The position numbers and the translations under genes were made by a program. Shown here piece by piece: positions 46,118-54,300 of a DNA stretch of 64,000 nt. Source of the DNA: Neptuniibacter caesariensis (GTDB taxonomy: Bacteria > Pseudomonadota > Gammaproteobacteria > Pseudomonadales > Balneatricaceae); contig NZ_CH724126.1 in NCBI RefSeq assembly GCF_000153345.1, positions 154,774 through 218,773 of the forward strand, read 5' to 3'. Each line of letters begins with the position of its first letter. The first letter of the stretch is position 1. The notes beneath the pieces are model-generated. The model saw only the letters and a list, made by a program, of their open reading frames with translations, searched no databases and was not told the DNA's origin.

Positions 46118-46465
46118 GCATCCCCCAATAACTTAGCAATGGGTACTTCACCATGTATTAAAAACAGATCAGTCGACGCTTTGGCTTTCTGCGCAGGAAG
46201 GCATACAGCAGATAAAACTACATCGCGGCACAGGCGCACAGAGCTACCTATACAGCACAAACAACTTTTATCCATAAGCTTTCAAACCCAGAACACAATT
46301 ATCCTATTTGCGTTCTGGGTATCCATCTCTACTCGATTTATTATTTTTTTTATTCATGCACCAGCATTGCGTCTTACTGTACAGCTTTTAATCTAAAATT
46401 AAAAACGCACCACTATAAAACGCTTGTATGAATCTTATGTTAGAGTTTTTTTAATTAAGATGGAA
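46118..46465. other. Intergenic leader with long hairpin, upstream of the chp operon
   Basis: No gene is seen in these 348 bases. ACCCAGAAC (46286-46294) and GTTCTGGGT (46312-46320) make a perfect 9-bp stem with a 17-base loop. The region right of it is A/T-rich (for example TTATTATTTTTTTTATT near 46338). The chp operon promoter should lie here on the minus strand, but I could not fix its elements with confidence. Confidence 0.5.
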
Positions 46466-46491
46466 ATAAAAAAACGGACCATATGGTCCGT
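46466..46491 (-). terminator. Rho-independent terminator, minus strand
   Basis: A perfect palindrome ACGGACC/GGTCCGT (46474-46491) is followed on the minus strand by seven T. It lies 22 bases past the stop of the gene at 46514-46939. Confidence 0.88.
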
Positions 46492-46513
46492 CAAAAATAG
46501 TGTTTCAGTTATA

Positions 46514-46939
46514 TTACTGTGAGCAGAGGAACTGCTGCTGTCGCATCAATAAACGGCAACCCTCACCACGTATATCCCGATCCCAGCAAGCATGGCGTGC
46601 CCAGCTTTTATCATCATCAGATGGTTTTTCACTATACGTAGGGACCCCTTCACAGAACCCTTCTGTCGGTGCAGCTTTCTCCCAACAGGCTTTAAGAAAT
46701 TTGCCATGGGTGATTGTGCATGCAAAACCAGAACAGGTATTGAAGCTAGTCAGCGCTTCATCAAGACAAGCTTGTTGGTCTGCGCGCTCGCCGAAACTCA
46801 GTCCCCGCTCGCGGAATTCAACAGACTTGTCTTGCAACTCTTTATTCCAACCTGGCAACCAAAGATCTTGTGTAAGCCAAGCGATAAAAATTCCACCGAC
46901 AATGACGAAAAGCGTCGCCCAGATAAATTTCTTAATCAT
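46514..46939 (-). CDS. Membrane-anchored cysteine-rich protein of unknown function
   Basis: A 141-aa protein with one N-terminal hydrophobic helix (IWATLFVIVGGIFIAWL, residues 6-22) and a soluble part with eight cysteines (for example CLDEALTSFNTCSGFACTI and a late CWDRDIRGEGC) that suggest several disulfides in the periplasm. I recognise no family. It is the last of three genes on the minus strand (YjaG-like, 86-aa membrane protein, this one) with gaps of three and nine bases, so an operon is likely. Confidence 0.65.
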   Translation of the reverse strand: MIKKFIWATLFVIVGGIFIAWLTQDLWLPGWNKELQDKSVEFRERGLSFGERADQQACLDEALTSFNTCSGFACTITHGKFLKACWEKAAPTEGFCEGVPTYSEKPSDDDKSWARHACWDRDIRGEGCRLLMRQQQFLCSQ

Positions 46940-46948
46940 GTTAAATCC

Positions 46949-47209
46949 TTAACGGGGCCGCCAGAGCAATCCCTTCATACACATAAACAGCCCAACAACC
47001 GACAACAGCATCGTTCCATTGATCAACATTGGGTGTCGTGCCATCAGAGGCTTAAAAGGGTGTTTCTGTTCCAGATCGCATTCCGCCAGATCGTAGTTAT
47101 AAGACCCACCCAATTCCAGACAGGCATTGACTGCAGATTGATCCATATAAAAAACCACCATCAGTGCGATCGATGGCAGGATAAGAAGAACAAGGCCGAT
47201 TCTGAGCAT
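46949..47209 (-). CDS. Small membrane protein of unknown function
   Basis: An 86-aa protein with two hydrophobic segments (residues 3-20 and 62-80) and a short loop with two cysteines (ACLELGG and AECDLEQ) that could form a disulfide on the periplasmic side. It sits three bases downstream of the YjaG-like gene and nine bases upstream of the cysteine-rich protein. I recognise no family. Confidence 0.65.
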   Translation of the reverse strand: MLRIGLVLLILPSIALMVVFYMDQSAVNACLELGGSYNYDLAECDLEQKHPFKPLMARHPMLINGTMLLSVVGLFMCMKGLLWRPR

Positions 47210-47212
47210 AGT

Positions 47213-47809
47213 TTATTCGCTGTCGCAGATACCCAGATTGCTGTAACCATCATTATGGGAAAGTTCACGAAGTTCACGCAAGGCTTCACCTCTTGGCAGG
47301 TCATCCTGAATGATCTCCAGAATGTCCGCCTGGAAATCATCTTCCTGCTGCATCAGTTCGTGAGTATTGATGAATCGAACCAGCTCCTCGTCCGATATCT
47401 GATCATCAGCGTTCAGTTCGATAAAGGTTGCTACGGACTCGCGTGACATATTCGCAACATTCAGAACTTCACCCGGATCAGCGGCAATAACAGTATTCAG
47501 CGTAGAGTAGAGAGAAACGACAGCATCCAGCGCCGGCGAAGCACCATACATTTCGAACTCATCCAGGTCCGGCATATTCGCTTCAACTTTATCCAGCTGA
47601 ACCTCAAAATTCATCTTGGCACCGGTGTTATTCAGGTGATCCCAAACAGCATCCAGAATCTGGCGCATCTTCTCCGCATCACCAAATTCCAGCAACCGGG
47701 CAAACAGTGCAAAGTTCGGAAACATCCTCTCCGTAACAGCCGCGCAAAATGCCGTGAGCTGCCAGTCTTTAAGATCGTAAAACTCTTTATCAAAACGTGG
47801 ATCGGACAT
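47213..47809 (-). CDS. YjaG family protein (DUF416)
   Basis: The soluble 198-aa protein matches the YjaG/DUF416 pattern: an early LTAFCAAVTERMFPNFALFARL and a central ALDAVVSLYSTLNTVI. The function is unknown. I use the ATG at 47809 (MSDPRFDKEF); a GTG three codons up is possible. It is first of the three-gene group described for the cysteine-rich protein. Confidence 0.85.
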   Translation of the reverse strand: MSDPRFDKEFYDLKDWQLTAFCAAVTERMFPNFALFARLLEFGDAEKMRQILDAVWDHLNNTGAKMNFEVQLDKVEANMPDLDEFEMYGASPALDAVVSLYSTLNTVIAADPGEVLNVANMSRESVATFIELNADDQISDEELVRFINTHELMQQEDDFQADILEIIQDDLPRGEALRELRELSHNDGYSNLGICDSE

Positions 47810-47873
47810 GAATACCACCAGATCAGTTGGAAAGTGCCTATTGTAACGGTTTTAATGGCAATTGCATGAATTC

Positions 47874-48962
47874 TTAAACGAGATCTCGTGCCTGAAGGAA
47901 CGCGAGCTCTGAAACATCATGCCAGGCATGAGCTTGTTGACGAAAACGGTCAAAAGATTCAAAGATCTTAATAGCTCTGGGGTCCTTTTGCAGGGTATTA
48001 GCAATGACCGTTTCAGCACTGTTTTTCAGTTCACGTAAAACGTCGTCAGGAAAACGCCTAAGCTCGACATTATGAACTTTGATCAGTTGTTGCAGAACCC
48101 GGTTATTTTTTGCGGTGAGTTCCGCCAGCATCTCCTGATTGGCTACTCGCATCGCGCTGTTAACAATCGCCTGAAGATCTTTCGGCAGTGCTTCCATAGC
48201 TTGCTTGTTAACCAGGCATTCAATGGTCGTACCCGGTTCATGCCAACCGGGGTAATAGTAATACTTAGCAACTTTATGCAAACCTAAAGCAACATCGTTA
48301 TAGGGGGCTGCCCACTCAGCCGCATCGATCGCCCCAGTTTCAAGTGCATTAAAAATCTCATCACCAGGTAAAAGCACTGGTTCAACACCATGCTGTTTCA
48401 ACACCTGACCACCGAGGCCTGGAATTCGCATTTTCAGGCCCTGAAAATCCGCCAGACTGTTAATCTCTCGGTTAAACCATCCCCCCATCTGCACCCCGGT
48501 ATTTCCGCAAGCCCAGGGGATGACACCGTATTCGGCATAGAGCTCATGCCAAAGCTCCAGACCCTCTCCCTGATAAAGCCAGGCATTCATCTCCTGTGCG
48601 GTCAGCCCGAACGGTACCGCAGCGAAAAACTGTGCAGCGGGTATTTTTTCCTGCCAATAGAATGCAGCACCATGCCCCATTTCAGCTTTGCCATCAGCAA
48701 CCGCATCAAACACATCAAGGGGTTCAACAAGCTCGTGGGCACCGTATATGGAGATTCGGATTCGGCCACCACTCATCTCATTAATCAGCTTGGCCAGAAA
48801 GTTTGCTCCCATGCCAAGACCAGGAAAGTTTTTCGGCCAGGTGGTGACCATCTTCCATTTGTATTCAGGCAACAGGCGCGCTTGTGCAGAACTTGATTGC
48901 ACGGCCAGTCCAGCGGCTAAAGGAAGGGCTCCTGCTGTTTTGACAAATTGGCGGCGTTTCAC
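47874..48962 (-). CDS. TRAP transporter solute receptor (DctP family), Tat-exported
   Basis: A 362-aa periplasmic receptor of the TRAP type. It begins with a twin-arginine signal (MKRRQFVKTAGALPLAAGLA), so it should be exported folded through the Tat system encoded at 0.4-1.9 kb. The DctP core includes the arginine-containing substrate motif (LKMRIPGLGG) and the GDEIFNALETGAIDAAEW stretch. It most resembles receptors for 2-oxo acids, such as TakP, in the WACGNTGVQMGGWF region. No TRAP permease genes (DctQM) are adjacent. Confidence 0.9.
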   Translation of the reverse strand: MKRRQFVKTAGALPLAAGLAVQSSSAQARLLPEYKWKMVTTWPKNFPGLGMGANFLAKLINEMSGGRIRISIYGAHELVEPLDVFDAVADGKAEMGHGAAFYWQEKIPAAQFFAAVPFGLTAQEMNAWLYQGEGLELWHELYAEYGVIPWACGNTGVQMGGWFNREINSLADFQGLKMRIPGLGGQVLKQHGVEPVLLPGDEIFNALETGAIDAAEWAAPYNDVALGLHKVAKYYYYPGWHEPGTTIECLVNKQAMEALPKDLQAIVNSAMRVANQEMLAELTAKNNRVLQQLIKVHNVELRRFPDDVLRELKNSAETVIANTLQKDPRAIKIFESFDRFRQQAHAWHDVSELAFLQARDLV

Positions 48963-49142
48963 GGGATGGACCTTAATTGTTATTTTTCAAGAAAATAGCA
49001 TGCGTTCCCTAGGACCGCAATTTGACACAAAAGGTGATCTCCGAAGCATAAGATTGTTATACTTTGAACGAACAGTAGAAAAGAAAAATAGATTCTATTT
49101 ATCTAACTGTTCCTTGTAGTTTGTATTTAAAGAGGTGAGACG

Positions 49143-49994
49143 GTGAATTCGTTCAATCTACTCAAGCAGATTGCGGAAGCACGTGAGAGCTTAAGAAAAT
49201 CTGAGCAGAAAGTGGCTGACTATGTATTGGCGCATGCCAACGAAGTCATCCATATGCGTATTGTCGATCTGGCCTCCGAAGCTAATGTCAGTGAACCAAC
49301 CGTTGTTCGCTTCTGCCGTGCATTGAACTACGATGGGTTTCAGGATTTCAAACTGACCCTGGCCCAAGGGCTCGCCAGTAACAACAACTTTGAGCAGTTT
49401 TCGCTGGATTCCAAAGATACTGTGACCGAATTCAAAGAAAAGATCTTTGATTCGATGATCGGTAATTTGCTGAATATAAAGGATCAACTCGATACCGTTA
49501 CGGTTGAAAAAGCGATCGACGCATTAGCCAACGCTCGACGGGTTGAGTTTTATGGGTTTGGTGCATCGGCCCCGGTCTGTACTGATGCAGCGCATAAGTT
49601 CCACCGTTTGAAAGTTTCGTCGACCTCCTATTCCGATCCCCATATGCAGGCGATCTCAGCGGTCTCTCTGGATGACCGAGATGTGGTGGTAGCTATCTCG
49701 CAGACGGGTCGCACTAAAGACTTATTACACACCGTTCGTCTAGTGAAAGAGACGGGGACGACCGTCATCTCACTATGCCCAAGCAATACCCCCCTTGCCG
49801 ATCTGGCAACAGTGCCAATTCATATCGATTTAGAAGAAGATAAAGACTTAAGTACCCTGATGTCTTCACGTGTACTGCATCTGGTCGTAATCGATGTGCT
49901 CGCTGTAGGGGTAGCAATGAAGTTAGGACCTGGGTTGATTGATCATCTCAAAACAATCAAGCGAAGCCTACGGTCATTAAGGCAGAATGGCTAA
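49143..49994 (+). CDS. hexR: HexR-type RpiR-family transcriptional regulator
   Basis: HexR represses central sugar metabolism genes (Entner-Doudoroff and glucose-6-phosphate pathways) and is relieved by KDPG. The 283-aa protein has the RpiR helix-turn-helix domain (VDLASEANVSEPTVVRFCRALNYDGFQDFKLTLAQ) and the SIS sugar-phosphate domain (EFYGFGASAPVC, VVAISQTGRTKD). The start is a GTG 11 bases after AGAGGTGAG. Its usual targets zwf-pgl-edd are not beside it; the next genes are an oxygenase and a methyltransferase, 32 bases on. Confidence 0.93.
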   Translation: MNSFNLLKQIAEARESLRKSEQKVADYVLAHANEVIHMRIVDLASEANVSEPTVVRFCRALNYDGFQDFKLTLAQGLASNNNFEQFSLDSKDTVTEFKEKIFDSMIGNLLNIKDQLDTVTVEKAIDALANARRVEFYGFGASAPVCTDAAHKFHRLKVSSTSYSDPHMQAISAVSLDDRDVVVAISQTGRTKDLLHTVRLVKETGTTVISLCPSNTPLADLATVPIHIDLEEDKDLSTLMSSRVLHLVVIDVLAVGVAMKLGPGLIDHLKTIKRSLRSLRQNG

Positions 49995-50026
49995 ACACTC
50001 CTGGGGAAAACATTGAGGCGTAGACA

Positions 50027-50860
50027 ATGTCCCAAGTCTTAGAACTAAATGGTTTCTTTCGGTTATTAGATATCGGGATAGATGAGTTAGATCTGCATTC
50101 TCAGAGCTTCTCAGCGATGCGCCGGGGAGAGTTTCAAGGAATTTTAGTCCGTAACGTCTACCCGTCTGAAGCCCTGCCCCCCATTATCAAGAAGTTAGAG
50201 CAACACAATCCACCCTTTTTAAAAACCTGGTTTCCCGAAGCATTTAATTCTTGGTTTTACGGGCAGAATTTAAACCTGGCCGATCCAGAGTTAGGCGAAT
50301 ATTTTGAACAAGCAGCGTTATTCCATCAACATTTAGAACAGCTGTTTCCTCAATCCGCTCTTAAACATATTACCGACGTGCTTTCTGCTTTAGACAACGG
50401 CCGCCCATTTTGCCCGGCACCCGGCCCTCTGCCTGACCAGGAATACATGTTTGCTACAATCAGAGCGCATGAACAGGGTGGATTTATTCCCCCTCACTGT
50501 GAAAATGAATACCCTCGACGCCGCACCTACCATCATTTACGCGGTATCGCTGATGCCCATGTTTATTCCTATGTGCTGGCGCTGTCGCTGCCTGAATCCG
50601 GGGGCGCCCTGGAAATTTTTGAACACAAAATGGCCATTGCTAATACAGCTGAAACCAGCACAGAACAAAGCGAAACGGAAATTGATATTGACCAGTTAAA
50701 ATCCGTCAAAATACGCATACCACCTGGGTCATTAATGCTGTTTGATTCCGGAGCCTATCTACATCAGCTTCAGCCTATCGTCAGCCCACAACGGCGCTGG
50801 ACTATCAGCAGCTTTATGGCAATGTCCAAAACTGAAGACAAAATGTACTGCTGGGGCTAG
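50027..50860 (+). CDS. Fe(II)/2-oxoglutarate-dependent oxygenase, WelO5-like
   Basis: A 277-aa protein without signal peptide. Its blocks (FQGILVRNVYPSEAL, FATIRAHEQGGFIPPHCENEY, YSYVLALSLPESGGALEIF, a late LMLFDSGAYLHQLQPI and RRWTISSFMAMS) line up in order with what I recall of the WelO5/AmbO5 halogenases. The candidate iron ligands are H157, E159 (HxE) and H246; R256/R257 would bind 2-oxoglutarate. WelO5-type halogenases have glycine where E159 is, leaving room for halide, so a hydroxylase is predicted rather than a halogenase. The methyltransferase gene starts three bases beyond. Leucine codons are rich in TTA/TTG, unlike pst genes, which may point to acquisition. Confidence 0.75.
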   Translation: MSQVLELNGFFRLLDIGIDELDLHSQSFSAMRRGEFQGILVRNVYPSEALPPIIKKLEQHNPPFLKTWFPEAFNSWFYGQNLNLADPELGEYFEQAALFHQHLEQLFPQSALKHITDVLSALDNGRPFCPAPGPLPDQEYMFATIRAHEQGGFIPPHCENEYPRRRTYHHLRGIADAHVYSYVLALSLPESGGALEIFEHKMAIANTAETSTEQSETEIDIDQLKSVKIRIPPGSLMLFDSGAYLHQLQPIVSPQRRWTISSFMAMSKTEDKMYCWG

Positions 50861-50863
50861 TTT

Positions 50864-51694
50864 ATGAACGATCACAGATATCCAGTACCCAGCTATTTCG
50901 ATTTCCTTATCCAGGATTTCCATGAAGGTATGGGCAATCGCATGGTGCATTTAGGGCATTGGGATCAACCCACAGCAACACAGCAAGTAAACGGAGCTTC
51001 TTTCGCTGCGGCTCAGAAAGCGCTCGAACAAGAACTCATCCGAATGGGACAGTTAGAAGATGGCTTGTCCGTACTTGATGTGGGCTGTGGCTTTGGTAGC
51101 ACCCTGCAAACGATTGATAGCCAATTTGCCCATATGCAACTATTGGGGCTGAATATCGATCCGAGGCAAATCGCTATTTGTGAGCAGATCAAAGCCACCG
51201 GCCATAACACCCTGAGTTGGCAGCAAGGGGACGCCTGTAGCATGCCTTTTCCTGATCAATGCTTCGACCGTATTTTCTGCATTGAAGCGATGTTTCATTT
51301 CCCCTCCCGACAGAAATTTTTCAACGAAGTCGCACGTTTATTGAAACCTAATGGTTTACTCATCGCTTCAGATATCGCCTGTACTAAAACCGTTGATCAT
51401 CAATCTATACCCGGGTTTGCCATTGAAGCGGCTTTATTTGATGGATATGGTCCATGGCCTGACCTGTGGGGAGACGAAGGCAGTCACTCGGTTATGGCAA
51501 GCAAATCCGGTTTGAAGCTTGAGGCTTTCAGAGATGTCTCCAAAGAGACTATGCCCAGCCACCAACTGACGGTTTCAAGCCGTGCTGATGGGCGAAAAGA
51601 CCCAGGAAGCTCAGCCCAGCGTGCTGCGATGATGCTGAAATGGCTTCAACAACAAGACATACTGCAATACTGCTACTTCACACTGCGAAAATAA
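50864..51694 (+). CDS. Class I SAM-dependent methyltransferase
   Basis: The 276-aa protein has the Rossmann SAM-binding motif I (VLDVGCGFGST, residues 70-80), an acidic motif II (LGLNIDPRQ), the post-I GDACSMPFPDQCFD and post-motif III VARLLKPNGLLIASD. It resembles small-molecule C-, O- or N-methyltransferases of the UbiE/RebM type, not nucleic-acid enzymes. It begins three bases after the oxygenase stop, so the two are translated together. I infer that one modifies what the other produces. The substrate is unknown. Confidence 0.85.
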   Translation: MNDHRYPVPSYFDFLIQDFHEGMGNRMVHLGHWDQPTATQQVNGASFAAAQKALEQELIRMGQLEDGLSVLDVGCGFGSTLQTIDSQFAHMQLLGLNIDPRQIAICEQIKATGHNTLSWQQGDACSMPFPDQCFDRIFCIEAMFHFPSRQKFFNEVARLLKPNGLLIASDIACTKTVDHQSIPGFAIEAALFDGYGPWPDLWGDEGSHSVMASKSGLKLEAFRDVSKETMPSHQLTVSSRADGRKDPGSSAQRAAMMLKWLQQQDILQYCYFTLRK

Positions 51695-52078
51695 AAGTGC
51701 GGCTATGCTGCATTAACAGCAATTGCCGCTCCGTTTAACCCTGTTTTTATGTTCAGGGTATACCCATTACGGTGAAATATTTCCGACATATTTCATTCAT
51801 CATGCTGCAATAGCGTCCCTTTATGATCTGCCCCAACACTAGGCCCGCAACAGCATTTATGAGCGCAATGCACAAAAATCGACAGCCGATAGCCCCGCTA
51901 AAAATGTTTGAAATTTGCGCATAGCTATTATAAAACTGGACATAGGCCGTATTTAAAAAAGAGCACTTAAGCGAGACACAACGTCTTAAGAAACCTCACC
52001 AGAGCCCCTCATCGAGGTGCGAATATACGCCACGCTCGATGGGCCTTCTGACCGTTAGGATAAGATCAGGAGTTGACT
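51695..52078. other. Long leader of the 65-aa gene, with inverted repeats
   Basis: No coding sequence is seen. CTTAAG occurs at 51967-51972 and 51984-51989. CATCGAG (52010-52016) pairs with CTCGATG (52035-52041) and, past a two-base bulge, GCC (52004-52006) with GGC (52042-52044). These lie within 110 bases of the start codon at 52079, so the 5' UTR is probably structured. The upstream half shows no clear promoter to me beyond a TATTAT at 51926-51931. Confidence 0.4.
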
Positions 52079-52276
52079 ATGTTGCGAAAGACTGAAGAAC
52101 TCAATGAAGCCCAGATCGAAGTTTTTGATCTGATGGTTGGTTTCGAAGAAGAAGAAAAAATCTCCCGTAAAAAACTGGCTTCACGCCGCGCGCTCAAAGC
52201 CCGAAGGGCAATAGAACAGCGCGAAGAAGATAAACAGCTCGCCGCCAGTATCGACGAGTGCTGGTTTGACGATTAA
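52079..52276 (+). CDS. Small charged protein, possibly PA3496 family
   Basis: A 65-aa soluble protein rich in Glu, Arg and Lys (ISRKKLASRRALKARRAIEQ then EEDKQLAASIDECWFDD). The length, the basic helix and the acidic end with a tryptophan recall the PA3496-type putative envelope integrity proteins, but I am unsure. AGGAG lies seven bases before the ATG at 52079, which I prefer over the TTG two codons earlier. A terminator follows. Confidence 0.6.
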   Translation: MLRKTEELNEAQIEVFDLMVGFEEEEKISRKKLASRRALKARRAIEQREEDKQLAASIDECWFDD

Positions 52277-52285
52277 CGAATAAAA

Positions 52286-52316
52286 GAAAAAGCCAGTCAT
52301 TGTGACTGGCTTTTTT
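52286..52316 (+). terminator. Rho-independent terminator
   Basis: AGCCAGTCA / TGACTGGCT (9 bp, three-base loop) with A runs to the left and T runs to the right. It can end the 65-aa gene (plus strand) and the convergent glutamate-synthase-like gene. Confidence 0.88.
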
Positions 52317-52329
52317 CGTTACAGAACGA

Positions 52330-53820
52330 TTAATACTCTGGATAAAGAATATTCAGCGGGATCGATCGACTGCCCTCAACCACAATAGCGCAATGTTTAC
52401 GCTTGAGCTTACGCGGTTCTGTGACGCCGCATGAGTGGGCGATCATCTCAACTTCGTGCACTAGATGGTTGTGGTAGTTAGCAACACGATCCGCTTTAAC
52501 CTCAGGTACCAAGCCGCGTTGCAGATCTGGATCGTGCGTAGTTATTCCGGTTGGGCAAGTATTCTTATTACACTGCAATGCCTGAATACAACCCAAGGCG
52601 AACATAAAGCCACGCCCGGTTACCGCAAAGTCCGCCCCCATACACAAAGCAGCTCCGACATCCGTTGGATTAATCAACTTACCTGAAGCAATAACCCGAA
52701 CCCTGTCACGCAGGTTATGCGCCATCAGTTTATTAACCAGAATCGGCAAGCTTTCACGTAATGGCAGACCAACACTGTCCATTAATGGCATAGGTGCGGC
52801 GCCCGTACCCCCATCGGCACTATCCAGGGTAATAAAGTCAGGGGCACTTTCTACCCCACGCTTATTAACGGCTTCACAAAAATCATCCAGCCATTCCGAA
52901 TCCCCCATCACCAATTTAAAGCCGCATGGCTTTCCAGTGACGCGACGTACCCGCTCAATCATATCCAGCAGATCATCAACAGAAGCTATATCCGGGTGAC
53001 GGTTTGGACTCAGGGAATCCTCTCCAACAGGAATACCTCGTACAGCGGCGATTTCAGGTGTCACTTTCTCGGCAGGAAGAATCCCCCCTTTACCTGGCTT
53101 AGCACCCTGGCTGAGTTTAATCTCAAACATTTTGACCTGGGGCAGATCACCTTTCTCTTTTAGTTTTTCATCGGTGAAATTGCCATTCTCATCGCGCAAG
53201 CCATACTTCGCAGTACCAATCTGGTAAACAATGTCGCAGCCCGCTTCAAGGTGGAAAGGTGAGACTCCCCCTTCGCCGGTGTTCATCCAGCAACCCGCTT
53301 TCTTTGCCCCTTGAGCAAGCGCCTGTATGGCAGGTTTAGACATAGCTCCGTAGCTCATGCCAGAGATATTGAAGAACGATGGCGCATCGTAAGGGTGCTG
53401 GCAGTATGGCCCGATTCTTAATGCCTGAGTTTTAACCGCATCCTCTTTTAATGTCGGAAACGGACAGTTAAGGAAATAATAGGTACCCGGAATTCGGAGA
53501 TCTCGGGATGAACCAAAGGCTATCGTGCTATCAACATTCTTTGCAGCACGATAAACCCAGGAGCGCTGTGCACGGTTAAACGGCATCTCCTCCCGATCCA
53601 TCGCAAAGAAATATTGACGGAAGAATTCCCCTATATGTTCAAATAGATAACGAAACCGGCCAATGAGCGGGTAGTTACGACGGATAGTTTGTGCGGTCTG
53701 ATGCTTATCTATCTGGTACAACACAATTGCCGCAAAGAGAGCAATAACGAAAACCACAAGGAAAGCTATACCAACAAATGCAATAAAGTTGATTGCAAAG
53801 CTAGTAACCTGATCGTTCAT
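52330..53820 (-). CDS. FMN-binding glutamate synthase family protein, membrane-anchored
   Basis: A 496-aa protein with an N-terminal membrane helix (about 12-36) followed by the FMN-binding, TIM-barrel synthase domain of glutamate synthase: FNISGMSYGAMSKPA, GGILPAEKVTPEIAAVRG, and late FITLDSADGGTGAAPMPLMD. Three cysteines in CIQALQCNKNTCPTGI could bind a 3Fe-4S cluster as in GltB. The glutaminase domain is missing, so the substrate is uncertain. An AAGGAGG eight bases before the ATG at 53820 decides the start; an ATG seven codons upstream lies ahead of that site. Confidence 0.88.
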   Translation of the reverse strand: MNDQVTSFAINFIAFVGIAFLVVFVIALFAAIVLYQIDKHQTAQTIRRNYPLIGRFRYLFEHIGEFFRQYFFAMDREEMPFNRAQRSWVYRAAKNVDSTIAFGSSRDLRIPGTYYFLNCPFPTLKEDAVKTQALRIGPYCQHPYDAPSFFNISGMSYGAMSKPAIQALAQGAKKAGCWMNTGEGGVSPFHLEAGCDIVYQIGTAKYGLRDENGNFTDEKLKEKGDLPQVKMFEIKLSQGAKPGKGGILPAEKVTPEIAAVRGIPVGEDSLSPNRHPDIASVDDLLDMIERVRRVTGKPCGFKLVMGDSEWLDDFCEAVNKRGVESAPDFITLDSADGGTGAAPMPLMDSVGLPLRESLPILVNKLMAHNLRDRVRVIASGKLINPTDVGAALCMGADFAVTGRGFMFALGCIQALQCNKNTCPTGITTHDPDLQRGLVPEVKADRVANYHNHLVHEVEMIAHSCGVTEPRKLKRKHCAIVVEGSRSIPLNILYPEY

Positions 53821-54300
53821 GCTATGGGCCTCCTTAGACATAGCACCGGCCTTTTTATAAGGCTTTTCTTTGTTTTTATGCTGTATTGAAGCGGCTGTAA
53901 ACAGTTATTCTTAAATAATTCCTGATATATAAGTCACTTGTACTTTTCAAAGGTTCCAATACCCCTGTAAAAGATGGCGTTTTACTGGCATTTTTCTCCA
54001 ATATGCCCCCTTTTTCAGCGAAAAAAGCTCAATTTTGTAAATTTTTTCGCCAGAGATTTGCCAAACACCTTGAGGTAGGAGTATGGTACGTCGCTCTCTA
54101 TGATTCTTTAGGCTTTAGCACTAGTTAACGGTACTTTTGGTAAGGCATTTTCCGAATCATTTGTGATGTCGATCCATCTGAAGCCACGCTTGTTTTTCCT
54201 TAGTCTGGCCCTATTTATTAGACATATTCGGATCGACGCTGAGTGATTAAGCGCGTAGATACACAGATTTGTTGAAACCTTAAATTGGAAGACCAGATTC
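53821..54300. other. Long region between divergent genes, structured folE2 leader
   Basis: In this 480-base stretch no gene longer than a short leader peptide is seen. A possible 6-residue open frame (54083-54103, MVRRSL) has AGGTAGGAGT before it. ATGATTC (54100-54106) can pair with GAATCAT (54154-54160), and GTCGATCC (54168-54175) with GGATCGAC (54230-54237). No Zur-type site of the GTTATA-N-TATAAC form is seen, although folE2 is often zinc-regulated. The gap also contains the promoter of the glutamate-synthase-like gene. Confidence 0.5.

Noticed and set aside
46592-47446. Plus-strand frame of 284 codons
   Set aside because: Opposite three minus-strand genes with consistent ribosome sites and short gaps; the plus-strand product has no recognisable pattern.
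49022-49063. TTGACA and TATACT upstream of hexR as a sigma-70 promoter
   Set aside because: The spacing is 30 bases, far from the usual 16-18.
50027-50860. Reading the WelO5-like protein as a halogenase
   Set aside because: The carboxylate iron ligand (E159) is present; halogenases of this family have a small residue there.
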